NCBI GenBank assembly: GCA_947493495.1 | Contig: CANLRN010000043.1 | Coordinates: forward strand, 1-37,699 | Length of the DNA: 37,699 nt | Source of the DNA: an uncultured Aquimarina sp. | GTDB taxonomy: Bacteria > Bacteroidota > Bacteroidia > Flavobacteriales > Flavobacteriaceae | Reading direction: 5' to 3' | Part shown: positions 26,862 through 35,597 of the stretch, in pieces | Numbering within the stretch: the first letter of the stretch is position 1 | How the letters are laid out: each line of letters begins with the position of its first letter | Program-made: the position numbers and the translations under genes | The notes under the pieces: model-generated | What the model was told of the DNA's origin: nothing | Databases searched by the model: none | What the model saw: the letters and a program-made list of their open reading frames with translations, nothing else

Positions 26862-27782
26862 CTATTGATCAAATTTGTTCAGTAGATCGTCAACTGCTTG
26901 AGAAATATTTTCATAATGAAAATGAAATCCATTTTGGATAATTTTAGTACTACATACTCTCTGGCTAGAGAATAGTAGTATATGCATTTCACCCAATATC
27001 ATTTTCATTACAAATTTAGGTACATTGGGGAGTCTTATCTTTTTATCTAATTTTCTTGCTATACAATGAGTCAATTTATGATTAGAAACTGCATTAGGTG
27101 CTACGGCATTATATATTCCTTCTAATTCTTCTTCGACTACAAATATAAATAAGCGAGCTAGATCTAATATATGTATCCAACTTTGCCATTGTTTTCCGTT
27201 ACCAAAAACAGCTCCAATACCTAGCTGAATAGGTTTTGTAATTTTAAGGAATACCCCTCCATTCTCAGAAAGTACTACACCTATTCGTAATAGGCATACT
27301 TCGACACCTATTTTTTTAAATGTTAACACCTCAGTTTCCCACTTATTCACTACGTCTGCCAAAAAACTTGTATCCATATCTTTATTATCCTCTTCCATAT
27401 AATAATTCTTAAAAGAGTCTTTATAAACACCTATTGCACTGGCAGATACAACCTGACGTACTGAATGCGTAATTTTTTCGAGGGATTCGATAAGTAGTTT
27501 AGTCGTGAGAACTCTGCTATCTATAATCTCTTTCTTATATGCATTGGTCCATCGTTTAGCAACCGTAGCTCCAGCCAGATGTATAATAACCTCTACACCA
27601 TTAAAACAATTAGTATCTATAAAACCCGATACTGGGTCCCATAAAAAACCTGTATAATTCCTTTCGGATTTTAGTTTGGTTTTATTGGTAGTAAGATAAT
27701 GGACGTCATAGTTAGCGTTATGGCAAAGCTTTATAATCTCTTGACCAATAAGACCAGTTGCACCCGTGATTAAAACCTTCAT
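26862..27782 (-). CDS. TIGR01777-family NAD(P)-dependent epimerase-like protein
   Basis: 306 aa. Extended short-chain dehydrogenase fold with the N-terminal nucleotide motif ITGATGLIGQEI, then the WDP and HLAGATVAKRWT segments and the C-terminal DUF1731 region, all typical of the TIGR01777 (YfcH-type) family. The physiological substrate is unknown for the family as a whole. It is monocistronic by spacing. A 9-bp inverted repeat (27784-27813) lies directly before its ATG and could be an operator. Confidence 0.9.
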   Translation of the reverse strand: MKVLITGATGLIGQEIIKLCHNANYDVHYLTTNKTKLKSERNYTGFLWDPVSGFIDTNCFNGVEVIIHLAGATVAKRWTNAYKKEIIDSRVLTTKLLIESLEKITHSVRQVVSASAIGVYKDSFKNYYMEEDNKDMDTSFLADVVNKWETEVLTFKKIGVEVCLLRIGVVLSENGGVFLKITKPIQLGIGAVFGNGKQWQSWIHILDLARLFIFVVEEELEGIYNAVAPNAVSNHKLTHCIARKLDKKIRLPNVPKFVMKMILGEMHILLFSSQRVCSTKIIQNGFHFHYENISQAVDDLLNKFDQ

Positions 27783-27783
27783 A

Positions 27784-27813
27784 GATAGTATTGTTTAAAT
27801 GCAAAATACTATC
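27784..27813. promoter_or_regulatory. 9-bp inverted repeat at the TIGR01777 start codon
   Basis: GATAGTATT at 27784-27792 and its exact complement AATACTATC at 27805-27813 are separated by 12 bases. The repeat begins one base upstream of the ATG of the minus-strand gene. It may be a regulator-binding dyad or a hairpin that affects translation. The rest of 27814-28066 shows no clear promoter or ORF. Confidence 0.35.
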
Positions 27814-28066
27814 CCTCTATATGAAAACCTATCCCTTTATTATAGCTTTAACAGTACTATCTTAAAAATATGATTTCAATTAAGCCTAATTTACACTTGT
27901 CGAATTTGTAACAAAAAAATGCTTTTTATTTACGTTTCAAGATAACAATTACCCATACTAAAGTGGTACTATCTTTTTATTTACTAGTTACCAAATAAAT
28001 TCACGTTCTTGCATCAAAATAACAATTGATTGTCTTTTACAGTAGATTTTAAAAACATAAACAAGA

Positions 28067-28756
28067 TTATTGTTTCGTTGCTCTAAGCATTTCTCGTTTT
28101 CCTGGAGGCCCAGGCAATCGTTCAACAACAAAACCCACTTTTTGCATAGCTCTTCTTACGCTCCCTTTTGCAGCATAGGTAACTAATACTCCATAGAGAT
28201 GAAGCGCATCGTACATTTTTTGGAAAATATCTTGTGACCATAATTCAGGTTGAACCCTAGCACCGAATGCATCAAAATAAATCAAATCAAAACTATCAGT
28301 ATCGGTAATATCTTGAAAAAACTGCTTCTTTTTGATTAATGAAAATAGTGGCGATATTTTATTTTCTATCTCCCAGTCTACTCGATGTAATTCTTTAAAA
28401 GCAGTAGTATTTGGTTTTTCTGATAAAATATCCACATAATTAAGTAATCTTATTTCTTCTTCTTTGATTGGATATGCTTCTATACCTGTATAGGTAACAT
28501 ATTGGTTGTTTTTTTGTGTTTCTAAATAGGTTAAAAATGCATTAAGCCCCGTGCCAAAACCAATCTCTAGAATATGTACTACTGGATATGTTTTAGAGTT
28601 CAATATATGATTCAACCCATGTTTTATAAACACGTGATTTGCTTCATTTATGGCACCATGCTTAGAATGATACTGTTCATTTATCTCCGGAAAATGAATT
28701 GTAGTAGAGCCGTCTGAAGTCTTAATTATTTCACGCTTTAGAGTAGTGTTCATCAT
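28067..28756 (-). CDS. mnmD: tRNA (5-methylaminomethyl-2-thiouridine)(34)-methyltransferase MnmD
   Basis: 229 aa. SAM-dependent methyltransferase of the MnmC N-domain/DUF752 family, completing the mnm5s2U modification at the tRNA wobble base. It has the SAM motif HILEIGFGTGLNAFLT at about 63-78, the FDLIYFDAFGARVQPELWS stretch typical of the family and the ending RLPGPPGKREMLRA. It is the free-standing methyltransferase without the MnmC oxidoreductase domain, as usual outside proteobacteria. It overlaps the DUF4920 gene by 4 bases, implying a two-gene operon. Confidence 0.92.
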   Translation of the reverse strand: MMNTTLKREIIKTSDGSTTIHFPEINEQYHSKHGAINEANHVFIKHGLNHILNSKTYPVVHILEIGFGTGLNAFLTYLETQKNNQYVTYTGIEAYPIKEEEIRLLNYVDILSEKPNTTAFKELHRVDWEIENKISPLFSLIKKKQFFQDITDTDSFDLIYFDAFGARVQPELWSQDIFQKMYDALHLYGVLVTYAAKGSVRRAMQKVGFVVERLPGPPGKREMLRATKQ

Positions 28757-29265
28757 TTTTTTATCAATACCCCATCTGCAATAAATGAATAGACTCTTTT
28801 TGGAGAAGTAATCGCAGCAATCTCATCTGCAGATTTCCCAGCATCGTTAGCCAAATGCTTGAGCTCGTCTACTGATGTTTCGGAAACATAGGCTCTCCCC
28901 TGAACAATGACAGAATCTTTAGCAGTATCTGTAGGAACAAAGAACTCATAGTTCTTAAATTTAACCATCGCCTCTTTCTGGTTTCCAATATCAATTTTCA
29001 TCCAGCAGCCTTTAGCCTGGCAAACATTAGTAACTCTTCCTGTAAATGTAATATCAATAGTATCGTTTTCTTTTATATTTTTATATTTTTCTGTCATTGC
29101 ATTTATGTCATATATCTGATCAGATATAACTTCTGCTCCATAAGCATTATATTCTTGCAGAGAGATATTGGCCATAGAAAAAGATGTTTTCATTTTTTGA
29201 TCAAACTTGCAGCTTATTATCATACAAAACATTAATACTGTATAAAAGAGTATGTTTTTTTTCAT
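28753..29265 (-). CDS. DUF4920 lipoprotein
   Basis: 170 aa. A lipoprotein signal ends at the likely lipidated Cys19 (MIISC-KFD). The mature part matches the DUF4920 family: YGAEVISDQIYD, then ITFTGRVTNVCQAKGCWMKI, in which two Cys residues sit five apart and could bind a metal or form a disulfide, and a late ADGVLIKK. It would face the periplasm. The function of the family is unknown to me. It shares an operon with mnmD and has a candidate promoter at 29292-29299. Confidence 0.85.
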   Translation of the reverse strand: MKKNILFYTVLMFCMIISCKFDQKMKTSFSMANISLQEYNAYGAEVISDQIYDINAMTEKYKNIKENDTIDITFTGRVTNVCQAKGCWMKIDIGNQKEAMVKFKNYEFFVPTDTAKDSVIVQGRAYVSETSVDELKHLANDAGKSADEIAAITSPKRVYSFIADGVLIKK

Positions 29266-29291
29266 AACGCATTATAATTTGTAGTGTTCTC

Positions 29292-29299
29292 CAAAATTA
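29292..29299 (-). promoter_or_regulatory. Candidate Bacteroidota -7 box for the DUF4920-mnmD operon
   Basis: TAATTTTG on the minus strand fits TAnnTTTG exactly and would place the transcript start about 20 bases before the DUF4920 ATG. The matching upstream -33 position would fall inside the left end of the palindromic element (29315 onward), where no TTG was seen. Confidence 0.4.
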
Positions 29300-29314
29300 A
29301 GCATTTTAAAAATT

Positions 29315-29470
29315 GAAGTGGTTTAAACTTTTTTCAATTTGCTAAAAAAATGTCTTTTTGTGTCCGTGTTTCACAATTTTTGACTTCCGTAGCTCTGCAA
29401 CTAAAAAATTGCTTTATCTGAACACGAAACCACTATTTTTCACTTAAATCAAAAAAGTTTAAACCACTTC
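29315..29470 (+). mobile_element. MITE-like palindromic element, copy 2
   Basis: A 156-bp element with the same ~20-bp terminal inverted repeats as copy 1 at 16386-16547, of which it is an inverted copy. ATT flanks both sides (29312-29314 and 29471-29473), a likely 3-bp target duplication different from the CAT at copy 1, which argues for two separate insertions. The arms are complementary over most of their length. It contains no ORF. It occupies the centre of the 319-base divergent region between the DUF4920 gene and ilvE. Confidence 0.75.
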
Positions 29471-29493
29471 ATTCTTAATTTACCAGAAAAAAG

Positions 29494-29501
29494 TATTTTT
29501 G
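29494..29501 (+). promoter_or_regulatory. Candidate -7 box for ilvE
   Basis: TATTTTTG fits TAnnTTTG exactly and lies 84 bases before the ilvE ATG. It starts 23 bases beyond the right end of the palindromic element, so its -33 region lies at the edge of the insertion. No good TTG was seen at the expected distance. Confidence 0.4.
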
Positions 29502-29584
29502 TTTGAAATTTGGATTAAAGTAGATCTGCTTATAATAATATCTGCTGTAATTCATAAATTTTTAACCTTATAAATGACTAATGG

Positions 29585-30652
29585 ATGAGAAATGCAGTTC
29601 CACAAGAGATTAAAATCACAAAAACAACTACATCTAAAATCACTAAAGTAGATTTTAAAAATCTAAACTTTGGTAAGGTTTTTACAGATCATATGTTTGT
29701 CTGTGATTATGTCAATGGATCATGGCAAACACCTAAAATTATCCCTTATGGACCTCTCACATTAGATCCATCTGCTCGTGTTTTTCATTATGGGCAAGCT
29801 GTTTTTGAAGGTATGAAAGCCTATAAGGATGATCGTGGAGATACATTTTTATTTCGACCTGATGAAAATTTTATACGTATCAATAAGTCTGCAGAGAGAT
29901 TAGCTATACCAGAATTCCCTGAGGAATACTTTTTTAATGGATTAAACACACTTCTTACATTAGATAACGAGTGGATCAAACCTGGTTTTGGTAATTCATT
30001 ATACATAAGACCTTTTGTAATTGCTACACAACCAAGTGTATCCGCATCAGAGGCAGACGAATATCGTTTTATGATCATATGCTCTCCTGCTCAATCATAT
30101 TATAGTGGAGATGTTAGCGTATTGGTTGCTGAGAAATTTAGTCGTTCTGCAAATGGAGGGTTCGGATATGCAAAAGCTGCTGGTAATTATGCGGGGCAGT
30201 TTTATCCTACTAAACTTGCAAAAGAACAAGGATACCAACAGGTTATCTGGACCGATTCTAATACACATCAATATATTGAAGAGGCTGGAACAATGAATGT
30301 GTTTTTTAGGATAAATGATACATTAATTACAGCACCTACAAGCGATCGTATCTTAGATGGGATTACTCGTAAAAGTTTAATTGCTTTAGCAGAAAAACAA
30401 GGATATAACATAGATGTTCGTCCTATTAAAGTAAGTGAAATCGTAGATGCAGCTAAAAATGGAAGTCTTAAGGAAATATTCGGCGCTGGTACTGCTGCAG
30501 TCGTAAGCCCCGTAAAAGCATTTGGCTATCAAGGAGCACATTATGAAATTGAGAATCTAGAGAACTCTTATGCCTCTCATTTTAAGAAAGCGTTAATGGA
30601 TATCCAATATAATAAAGCCGAAGATTCTTTTGGATGGAGAGTGAAAGTCTAA
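29585..30652 (+). CDS. ilvE: Branched-chain amino acid aminotransferase
   Basis: 355 aa, the length of type II (eukaryote-like) BCATs. A fold-type IV PLP enzyme that interconverts leucine, isoleucine and valine with their 2-oxo acids. It shows GQAVFEGMKAY, the lysine that binds PLP at about Lys197 in GYAKAAGNYAGQFYPTKLA, the EEAGTMNVFF loop, and GTAAVVSPVKAFGYQG near the end. The chosen ATG gives a normal N-terminus (KITKTTTSKITKVDFKNLNFG); an ATG 4 bases upstream is out of frame. It is monocistronic, ending in a strong bidirectional terminator at 30708-30733. Confidence 0.95.
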   Translation: MRNAVPQEIKITKTTTSKITKVDFKNLNFGKVFTDHMFVCDYVNGSWQTPKIIPYGPLTLDPSARVFHYGQAVFEGMKAYKDDRGDTFLFRPDENFIRINKSAERLAIPEFPEEYFFNGLNTLLTLDNEWIKPGFGNSLYIRPFVIATQPSVSASEADEYRFMIICSPAQSYYSGDVSVLVAEKFSRSANGGFGYAKAAGNYAGQFYPTKLAKEQGYQQVIWTDSNTHQYIEEAGTMNVFFRINDTLITAPTSDRILDGITRKSLIALAEKQGYNIDVRPIKVSEIVDAAKNGSLKEIFGAGTAAVVSPVKAFGYQGAHYEIENLENSYASHFKKALMDIQYNKAEDSFGWRVKV

Positions 30653-30707
30653 TTTTTGAACTGAATAAAAATTAAGAATTAGAATTTGAGTTCAAATACT
30701 ACTATAA

Positions 30708-30733
30708 AAAATCCGGAAAAATTTCCGGATTTT
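30708..30733. terminator. Bidirectional terminator between ilvE and the MazG-like gene
   Basis: A 12-bp stem (30708-30719 with 30722-30733) built on TCCGGA, with A runs on the left and T runs on the right, separates two convergent genes and can stop transcription from both sides. Confidence 0.8.
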
Positions 30734-30739
30734 ATTTTT

Positions 30740-31126
30740 CTAGTGATCAAGAATTTCTTTGATGTTAGGTTTAAAATAGTTAGGCCCCTTAAGTACTTTG
30801 CCATCTTCTCTATATATAGGTTTTCCATCCTCACCTAGCTTACTCATATTGCTACGCTGAATTTCTTCGAATACCTGTTCTATTTTATGTTGCATTCCGT
30901 GTTCGATAATTGTCCCACATAAAATGTATAACATATCACCCAGTGCATCTGCTACTTCGACTAGGTCATTGTTCTGAGCTGCTTCAAAATATTCTTCATT
31001 TTCTTCTTTCATTAAATTAAACCGTAGGGTATTTTTAGCTTCTCCTAAATCCGCTATAGGTTTATTTTTATATCCTATTTTGAAAGCGGTATGAAACTCT
31101 TGTACGGCTGCAATTTTATCTTTCAT
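30740..31126 (-). CDS. MazG-like nucleoside triphosphate pyrophosphohydrolase family protein
   Basis: 128 aa. All-alpha NTP pyrophosphohydrolase fold, with the metal-binding pattern ExxEE (KEENEEYFEAAQ) and the later ExxD (VEVADALGDMLYILCG) typical of MazG, HisE and phosphoribosyl-ATP pyrophosphatase-like proteins. The ending GKPIYREDGKVLKGPNYFKP is typical of a Cof/MazG-like subfamily in Bacteroidota. Likely role is removal of noncanonical or damaged dNTPs; HisE activity is unlikely without other his genes nearby. Confidence 0.88.
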   Translation of the reverse strand: MKDKIAAVQEFHTAFKIGYKNKPIADLGEAKNTLRFNLMKEENEEYFEAAQNNDLVEVADALGDMLYILCGTIIEHGMQHKIEQVFEEIQRSNMSKLGEDGKPIYREDGKVLKGPNYFKPNIKEILDH

Positions 31127-31143
31127 GTATTTCTTTTATAAGT

Positions 31144-31151
31144 TATATTTG
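31144..31151 (+). promoter_or_regulatory. Candidate -7 box for the 62-aa membrane protein gene
   Basis: TATATTTG fits TAnnTTTG exactly, 20 bases before the ATG. It would give a very short leader. It lies in the divergent gap between the MazG-like gene and the small membrane protein. Confidence 0.4.
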
Positions 31152-31171
31152 CTGCTAAAATAACATAAATT

Positions 31172-31360
31172 ATGTTTAGTACAGGCCAGTGGATATTTGC
31201 AGGGTGTTTTGTGGTAGCTTTTGTCATTTTAATGATTATTAGCTACCGGAAAGATCTAAAACTACATCGTAAGTACTACAAAGGCAGTATTTTTATTCTG
31301 ATAGGTTTTATTGTGTTTGTAGGGCTTTTGTTTGTATTGAAATCGTATTTGCATCCTTAG
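31172..31360 (+). CDS. Small two-helix membrane protein
   Basis: 62 aa, function unknown. Two hydrophobic helices (about 7-25, IFAGCFVVAFVILMIISY, and 39-58, SIFILIGFIVFVGLLFVL) are joined by a basic loop RKDLKLHRKYYKG, which should face the cytoplasm. A perfect candidate promoter box upstream and a clean terminator downstream support expression as a real single gene. Confidence 0.75.
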   Translation: MFSTGQWIFAGCFVVAFVILMIISYRKDLKLHRKYYKGSIFILIGFIVFVGLLFVLKSYLHP

Positions 31361-31412
31361 GTTTTTTTTTACTCAAAATTATCTAAGCTGATAAATTTTT
31401 AGAAATTACATT

Positions 31413-31452
31413 AAAAAAACCAGATTTCTATTGTTAGAAACTTGGTTTTTTT
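31413..31452. terminator. Bidirectional terminator
   Basis: A nearly perfect stem (AAAAAACCAGATTTCTA against TAGAAACTTGGTTTTTT, one mismatch and one wobble) with a 4-base loop. It lies between the convergent 62-aa gene and the dipeptidyl-peptidase III-like gene, with a T run at each end in the respective orientation. Confidence 0.8.
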
Positions 31453-31469
31453 AATCAGTATTATTTGGT

Positions 31470-33521
31470 CTAATTCACCTCTGGTAAAAAACTATAATTC
31501 TTACTGTACCATAACATCTGTTCTTCAAAGGTTTTAGGCTGGAAAATCTCAAAACTCGAAATTTCGCCCGATTCATCTGTTTTAGGCACCAAGACTGGAT
31601 TCACAAAACCACTATAAGGAGCCGATGTAAATTGTTCATTCCTTTTCAGAACTTCTGCATGAATAGCTTGATCAACTTTTACTCCATATCCTTCTACCAA
31701 TGCTTCTGCTGCATTATAATCTCCTTCAGATTTTATACGTTGTGTTTCTCTTAATAACAGACCAAAGATTTCGCGTAGTTTCTGATAATCATTGATATTA
31801 AAATAGGTTTCTCCATCTCTAGTCACTTTTTCGATCACCTTGTCTTTAGCTCCTTGTTCAAAAGCCCAGGCACTCACCCACTGACGATTACGCATATGTG
31901 CTTCTTCTACATCATCACCTAGATTAAGACGTATTAACTGAGTCATTAATCCATTACGTATATAACCATCATAGGCTGCCTTCCCTACTTTTTTCCAATC
32001 GTCTACTAATCCTAATTCTTGGAGCTTTGGATCCATTAAGTAATACAACCCTACCAAATCAGCACGTCCTTCTTCCATAGTAGAGGCATAATTTTTTAAT
32101 GTTTCTTTGGTTTCTCCTACTCCTGGATTTAATTGTCCAGATGCATGTCCTACTACTTCATGTAATGCTGTATGTAATTTATCCGCCAATTGCCCATATT
32201 TCTCTTCTAATTCGTATTCTTCGTCATCGTGCACAAATTCTTTTAGACGACTCGAGCCGCCTGCATTATTGTACGCATTGATAATATTTCCTAGAGAAAC
32301 AGACTTAGATCCTACTGCTGCTCTTATCCAGTTCGCATTAGGAAGATTAACTCCAATAGGTGTGCTAGGCGAAGCATCTCCTGCCTCTCCTGCAACTGTA
32401 ACAACTTTATAACTAACCCCTACTACATTTTTTTTCTTATGTGTATCCATTAATGGAGAATGATCTTCAAACCACTGAGCGTTCTCAGATAAAACAGCCA
32501 TTTTCTTAGACATATCAAAATCTTTAATCTGAACAATATTTTCATAAGATCCTCTGTATCCTAGTGGATCATTATATACTTCAATAAAACTATTGATGTA
32601 ATCAATATTCCCTTCTGTAGCGGCTGTCCAAGCAACGTTATAATCATCCCAGATTTGTAAATCTCCTGTTTTGTAATATTGTATTAGCAATCCTAAGGCA
32701 TCTCCTTGTGCTTTATTTTCTGCAACAGCTTGTGCTTTTTCTAGCCATTTGATAATTTGGTCAATTGCTTCACCATATAGTCCTCCAGATTTATATACGC
32801 GTTCTTTAAGCACTCCATTTTCCTTTACTAATTGGGAATTTAAACCATAAGACAACGGCTTTGTAGAATCTGGGGATTTCATTTTACCATAAAAAGACTC
32901 TATATCCTTATTTGTAACACCAGAACCATAAAAATTAACTGCTGATAAAGCGACATTATCAATTCCTTTGGCTTGATTTACTTTTTTTGCATCATTCTCA
33001 TCGAAGATAACGTCAATAGCATCCTGAGATACATCAGTTTTGGTTTCTGTTAAAAGTGTAGTCAAGTATTCTTTTGTGAATTCTGGTCTAATTTTATCAT
33101 TGCTGTAATGATGGTGAATCCCATTAGAGAACCATACTCTTTTTACATATGTTACAAAAGATTTCCAATCATTACTAGTTTTATCACCCGAAAAAGAAGT
33201 GTACACTTTTTCCAAAGTCTTACGGATTTTGAGATTATGGCGATAGTTCTGATCCCACATAATGTCTCTACCGCTAAGTCCTGCTTGTGTAAGATAATAT
33301 ACGAGTTTTTGTTCTTTTAATGAAAGTTTATCCCATCCCGGAATTTGGTATCTCAGTATTTTAATATCTGCAAACTGCTCTACAAGATAATCGAACTTTA
33401 CTTCGGGTTCTTTCTGTTCTGTTTCCTGTTTATTGATCTGATCCTGTATACTAGGATCCTTTTTACATGCAATTAGTAATGTGGCAATAGCCAAATAACC
33501 AACTATTAGATTGAGTTTCAT
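31470..33521 (-). CDS. Dipeptidyl-peptidase III-like (M49) metallopeptidase lipoprotein
   Basis: 683 aa, the same size as Bacteroides DPP III. A lipoprotein signal gives likely Cys19 (LLIAC-KKD). The zinc site is the long M49 motif HEVVGH at 454-459, with the third ligand in the EEGRAD segment at 483-488 (EECRAD/E in the family). The family releases dipeptides from the N-termini of short peptides. The lipoprotein anchor suggests a periplasmic or surface role in peptide use. It is transcribed alone, with a candidate promoter at 33644-33651. Confidence 0.9.
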   Translation of the reverse strand: MKLNLIVGYLAIATLLIACKKDPSIQDQINKQETEQKEPEVKFDYLVEQFADIKILRYQIPGWDKLSLKEQKLVYYLTQAGLSGRDIMWDQNYRHNLKIRKTLEKVYTSFSGDKTSNDWKSFVTYVKRVWFSNGIHHHYSNDKIRPEFTKEYLTTLLTETKTDVSQDAIDVIFDENDAKKVNQAKGIDNVALSAVNFYGSGVTNKDIESFYGKMKSPDSTKPLSYGLNSQLVKENGVLKERVYKSGGLYGEAIDQIIKWLEKAQAVAENKAQGDALGLLIQYYKTGDLQIWDDYNVAWTAATEGNIDYINSFIEVYNDPLGYRGSYENIVQIKDFDMSKKMAVLSENAQWFEDHSPLMDTHKKKNVVGVSYKVVTVAGEAGDASPSTPIGVNLPNANWIRAAVGSKSVSLGNIINAYNNAGGSSRLKEFVHDDEEYELEEKYGQLADKLHTALHEVVGHASGQLNPGVGETKETLKNYASTMEEGRADLVGLYYLMDPKLQELGLVDDWKKVGKAAYDGYIRNGLMTQLIRLNLGDDVEEAHMRNRQWVSAWAFEQGAKDKVIEKVTRDGETYFNINDYQKLREIFGLLLRETQRIKSEGDYNAAEALVEGYGVKVDQAIHAEVLKRNEQFTSAPYSGFVNPVLVPKTDESGEISSFEIFQPKTFEEQMLWYSKNYSFLPEVN

Positions 33522-33643
33522 CTGTTATTAGTTTATAATTTTAATTTGTGATCGTTATTTATGATTCTTTTACAGGAAAAAAATCATGATTATTCTTTAC
33601 TAGTATAAGTACAATTATTCAATTGCCACTAAACATATTGCAA

Positions 33644-33651
33644 CAAATGTA
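33644..33651 (-). promoter_or_regulatory. Candidate -7 box for the DPP III-like gene
   Basis: TACATTTG on the minus strand fits TAnnTTTG exactly and would give a leader of about 115 bases. A TTG (CAA on the plus strand, 33664-33666) lies 12 bases upstream, closer than the usual 17-23. Confidence 0.35.
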
Positions 33652-34067
33652 AGCAAACCGATACAATTAAATACAGCTAACTATTAATCACTTTACTAAC
33701 CAAAACCTGATTTCTTTATTAAATTCGCAATACACAGACGCAAAATAACATTAATAATCAATATTCACTTATTGAATCCATATATAATCAATTAATATCA
33801 GTGTAAGAATAATAGCTGCTTAAACTATCTAAATCAAATCTCTAAAATTATGTAGATTTTCTATTCTCAATCGTGGATTGAAACTAAAACCTGAAGTTTT
33901 TAGATCTGCTGAAAGCTTTGTTGATACACACAGCTGAGTTACAAAAGAACATAAGATAAAATGATACGAAAAAGTATGAACATTTCTAACTTAGGATGGT
34001 ATACTTAAAAAGGCTGAATAAGTTCCGTATTTAAAATCTATAATGAGGGTAAAAAAATTGAGTATAT

Positions 34068-34075
34068 TAGCTTTG
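34068..34075 (+). promoter_or_regulatory. Candidate -7 box for the SRPBCC/GyrI-like gene
   Basis: TAGCTTTG fits TAnnTTTG exactly, 23 bases before the ATG, so the leader would be under 20 bases. A TTG lies only 7 bases upstream of it, too close for a -33 element. Confidence 0.4.
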
Positions 34076-34098
34076 CAAACATTTTAAACTAACAAGCA

Positions 34099-35136
34099 AT
34101 GAAAATCATAAAATATTTATTTTTTCTACTATTGGTACTCGTTATAGGAGCAGCAGCCTATATTGCTACTATAGACGGTAAATTCCAAATAGAAGAAAGC
34201 AGGATTATAGATGCCCCTGATGAATTATTGTTTACTACTGTAAATGAATTTAAGACATGGGAAAAATGGGGTCCTTGGATGGATGATTCTGATGATATGG
34301 TATTAGAATATGCAAATCAAACCAGCGGAGATGGTGCATCTTATAGTTGGAAAAGCGAAATACAAGGTGATGGCAATATGAAAACTATAAAAACTATACC
34401 ATTTACGACCATAGATCAATCTATAACATTTTTCCCTCCTGTGGTTGGAGAAACTACTAGTGATGTATCTTGGACGTTCGAAAAAATAGAAGGTAAAAAA
34501 ACTAAAGTTACTTGGAGTATGAAAGGAGAGCAAGGCTTTATGGAAAAAATGTTTTGGATGACTCAGGATAGTACTTTATCACAAAACGTAACACCGATGT
34601 ATAAAGAAGGTCTCGAAAAATTAGATGCATATGTTACTGAAAAAATGAAAGAGCATACCATCAATGTCGATGGTGCTACAGAACACGGAGGTGGGTTTTA
34701 TATGTATAGTGCTACAGCATCTTCTATAGCAGCTATCCCGCAAAAAACAGGAGAAATGTTACTAGCGGTTAAGGCGTATATACAACAAAACGCTCTTCCT
34801 CAAACAGGTATGCCTTTTACCCTATATAATGAGTTTAACGAAGACCAAAGAACAGCAATCTACTCTGCAGGAATCCCTGTGAGAGAAAAAGTAATTACAC
34901 CCGCAGATAGTAATATATTATGTGGTTTTTTACCAAGACAAAAAGTAATAAAAACAACGCTAAAAGGTGATTATATTCACTTAAAAAAAGCATGGGAAAC
35001 AGGATATAAATATATTGCTGGTAATGGTTTAGAGCTTAATACCGAATCTCCAGCTTTTGAAGTATACAAAACAGACCCAGAATTACAACCAAATCCAGCA
35101 GAATGGATTACAGAAATATACATTCCAATTAAATAA
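34099..35136 (+). CDS. Membrane-anchored SRPBCC plus GyrI-like effector-binding protein
   Basis: 345 aa. An N-terminal helix (KYLFFLLLVLVIGAAAYIAT, 5-24) anchors or exports it. Residues about 27-175 read as an SRPBCC/polyketide-cyclase-like domain (FKTWEKWGPWMDD, TKVTWSMKGEQGFMEKMFWM). Residues about 195-345 are a GyrI-like/AraC effector-binding domain (MPFTLYNEFNEDQRTAIYSA, YIHLKKAWETGYKYIAGNGL). Both domains bind small hydrophobic ligands. The combination without a DNA-binding domain is common in Bacteroidota; its ligand is unknown. A crcB gene follows 56 bases on. Confidence 0.85.
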   Translation: MKIIKYLFFLLLVLVIGAAAYIATIDGKFQIEESRIIDAPDELLFTTVNEFKTWEKWGPWMDDSDDMVLEYANQTSGDGASYSWKSEIQGDGNMKTIKTIPFTTIDQSITFFPPVVGETTSDVSWTFEKIEGKKTKVTWSMKGEQGFMEKMFWMTQDSTLSQNVTPMYKEGLEKLDAYVTEKMKEHTINVDGATEHGGGFYMYSATASSIAAIPQKTGEMLLAVKAYIQQNALPQTGMPFTLYNEFNEDQRTAIYSAGIPVREKVITPADSNILCGFLPRQKVIKTTLKGDYIHLKKAWETGYKYIAGNGLELNTESPAFEVYKTDPELQPNPAEWITEIYIPIK

Positions 35137-35192
35137 TAAATGATTATTAGAGATTTATTTTTTAAAACCATTCTTGTTTTAATGATATCAGA

Positions 35193-35558
35193 ATGAAACA
35201 AATGCTACTCGTATTTATTGGAGGTGGTACCGGCAGTGTTGCTCGGTATCTTATCAGTAAATACTTAAATGACTCCTATCATACTATTCCTTACGGAACG
35301 TTTTTGGTAAACATTTTAGGGAGTTTTTTGATTGGAATCATTTTAGGATTAGTATTAAAAACTAATGTAATCTCGCAATCAACTGTATTAGTATTAGCTA
35401 CAGGTTTTTGTGGTGGTTTTACTACATTTTCTACATTTGCATACGAAAGTCACTTATTCCTGAGAACTGGAGATTATATAAGCTTTTTTGTATATACCCT
35501 TTCTTCCTTAATAATTGGATTTCTTTTGGTATTTTTAGGTATGTGGTTGATCAAATAA
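35193..35558 (+). CDS. crcB: Fluoride channel CrcB/FluC
   Basis: 121 aa, four hydrophobic helices. Fluc-type fluoride exporter with GGGTGSVARYLISKYLN at the start, PYGTFLVNILGSFLIG (pore-lining Asn) and the family motif GFCGGFTTFSTFAYES with the phenylalanine box. It forms a dual-topology dimer in the inner membrane that lets fluoride leave the cell. No fluoride riboswitch was recognised in the 56 bases upstream. It precedes a PII-like gene by 39 bases, suggesting co-transcription. Confidence 0.94.
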   Translation: MKQMLLVFIGGGTGSVARYLISKYLNDSYHTIPYGTFLVNILGSFLIGIILGLVLKTNVISQSTVLVLATGFCGGFTTFSTFAYESHLFLRTGDYISFFVYTLSSLIIGFLLVFLGMWLIK

Positions 35559-35597
35559 ATATTATTGAAATACTTTCTAAACAACAGTATAAAAAAC

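Larger units (their letters stand above)
33522..34098. other. 577-base divergent intergenic region
   Basis: It lies between the DPP III-like gene (minus) and the SRPBCC/GyrI-like gene (plus). It holds a perfect -7 box for each direction (33644-33651 minus, 34068-34075 plus). The middle is AT-rich with no ORF, RNA gene or repeat that I could support. Confidence 0.5.

Noticed and set aside
35137..35192. Fluoride riboswitch before crcB
   Set aside because: The gap is 56 bases, AT-rich, and shows none of the GC-rich pseudoknot segments expected of the crcB RNA motif.
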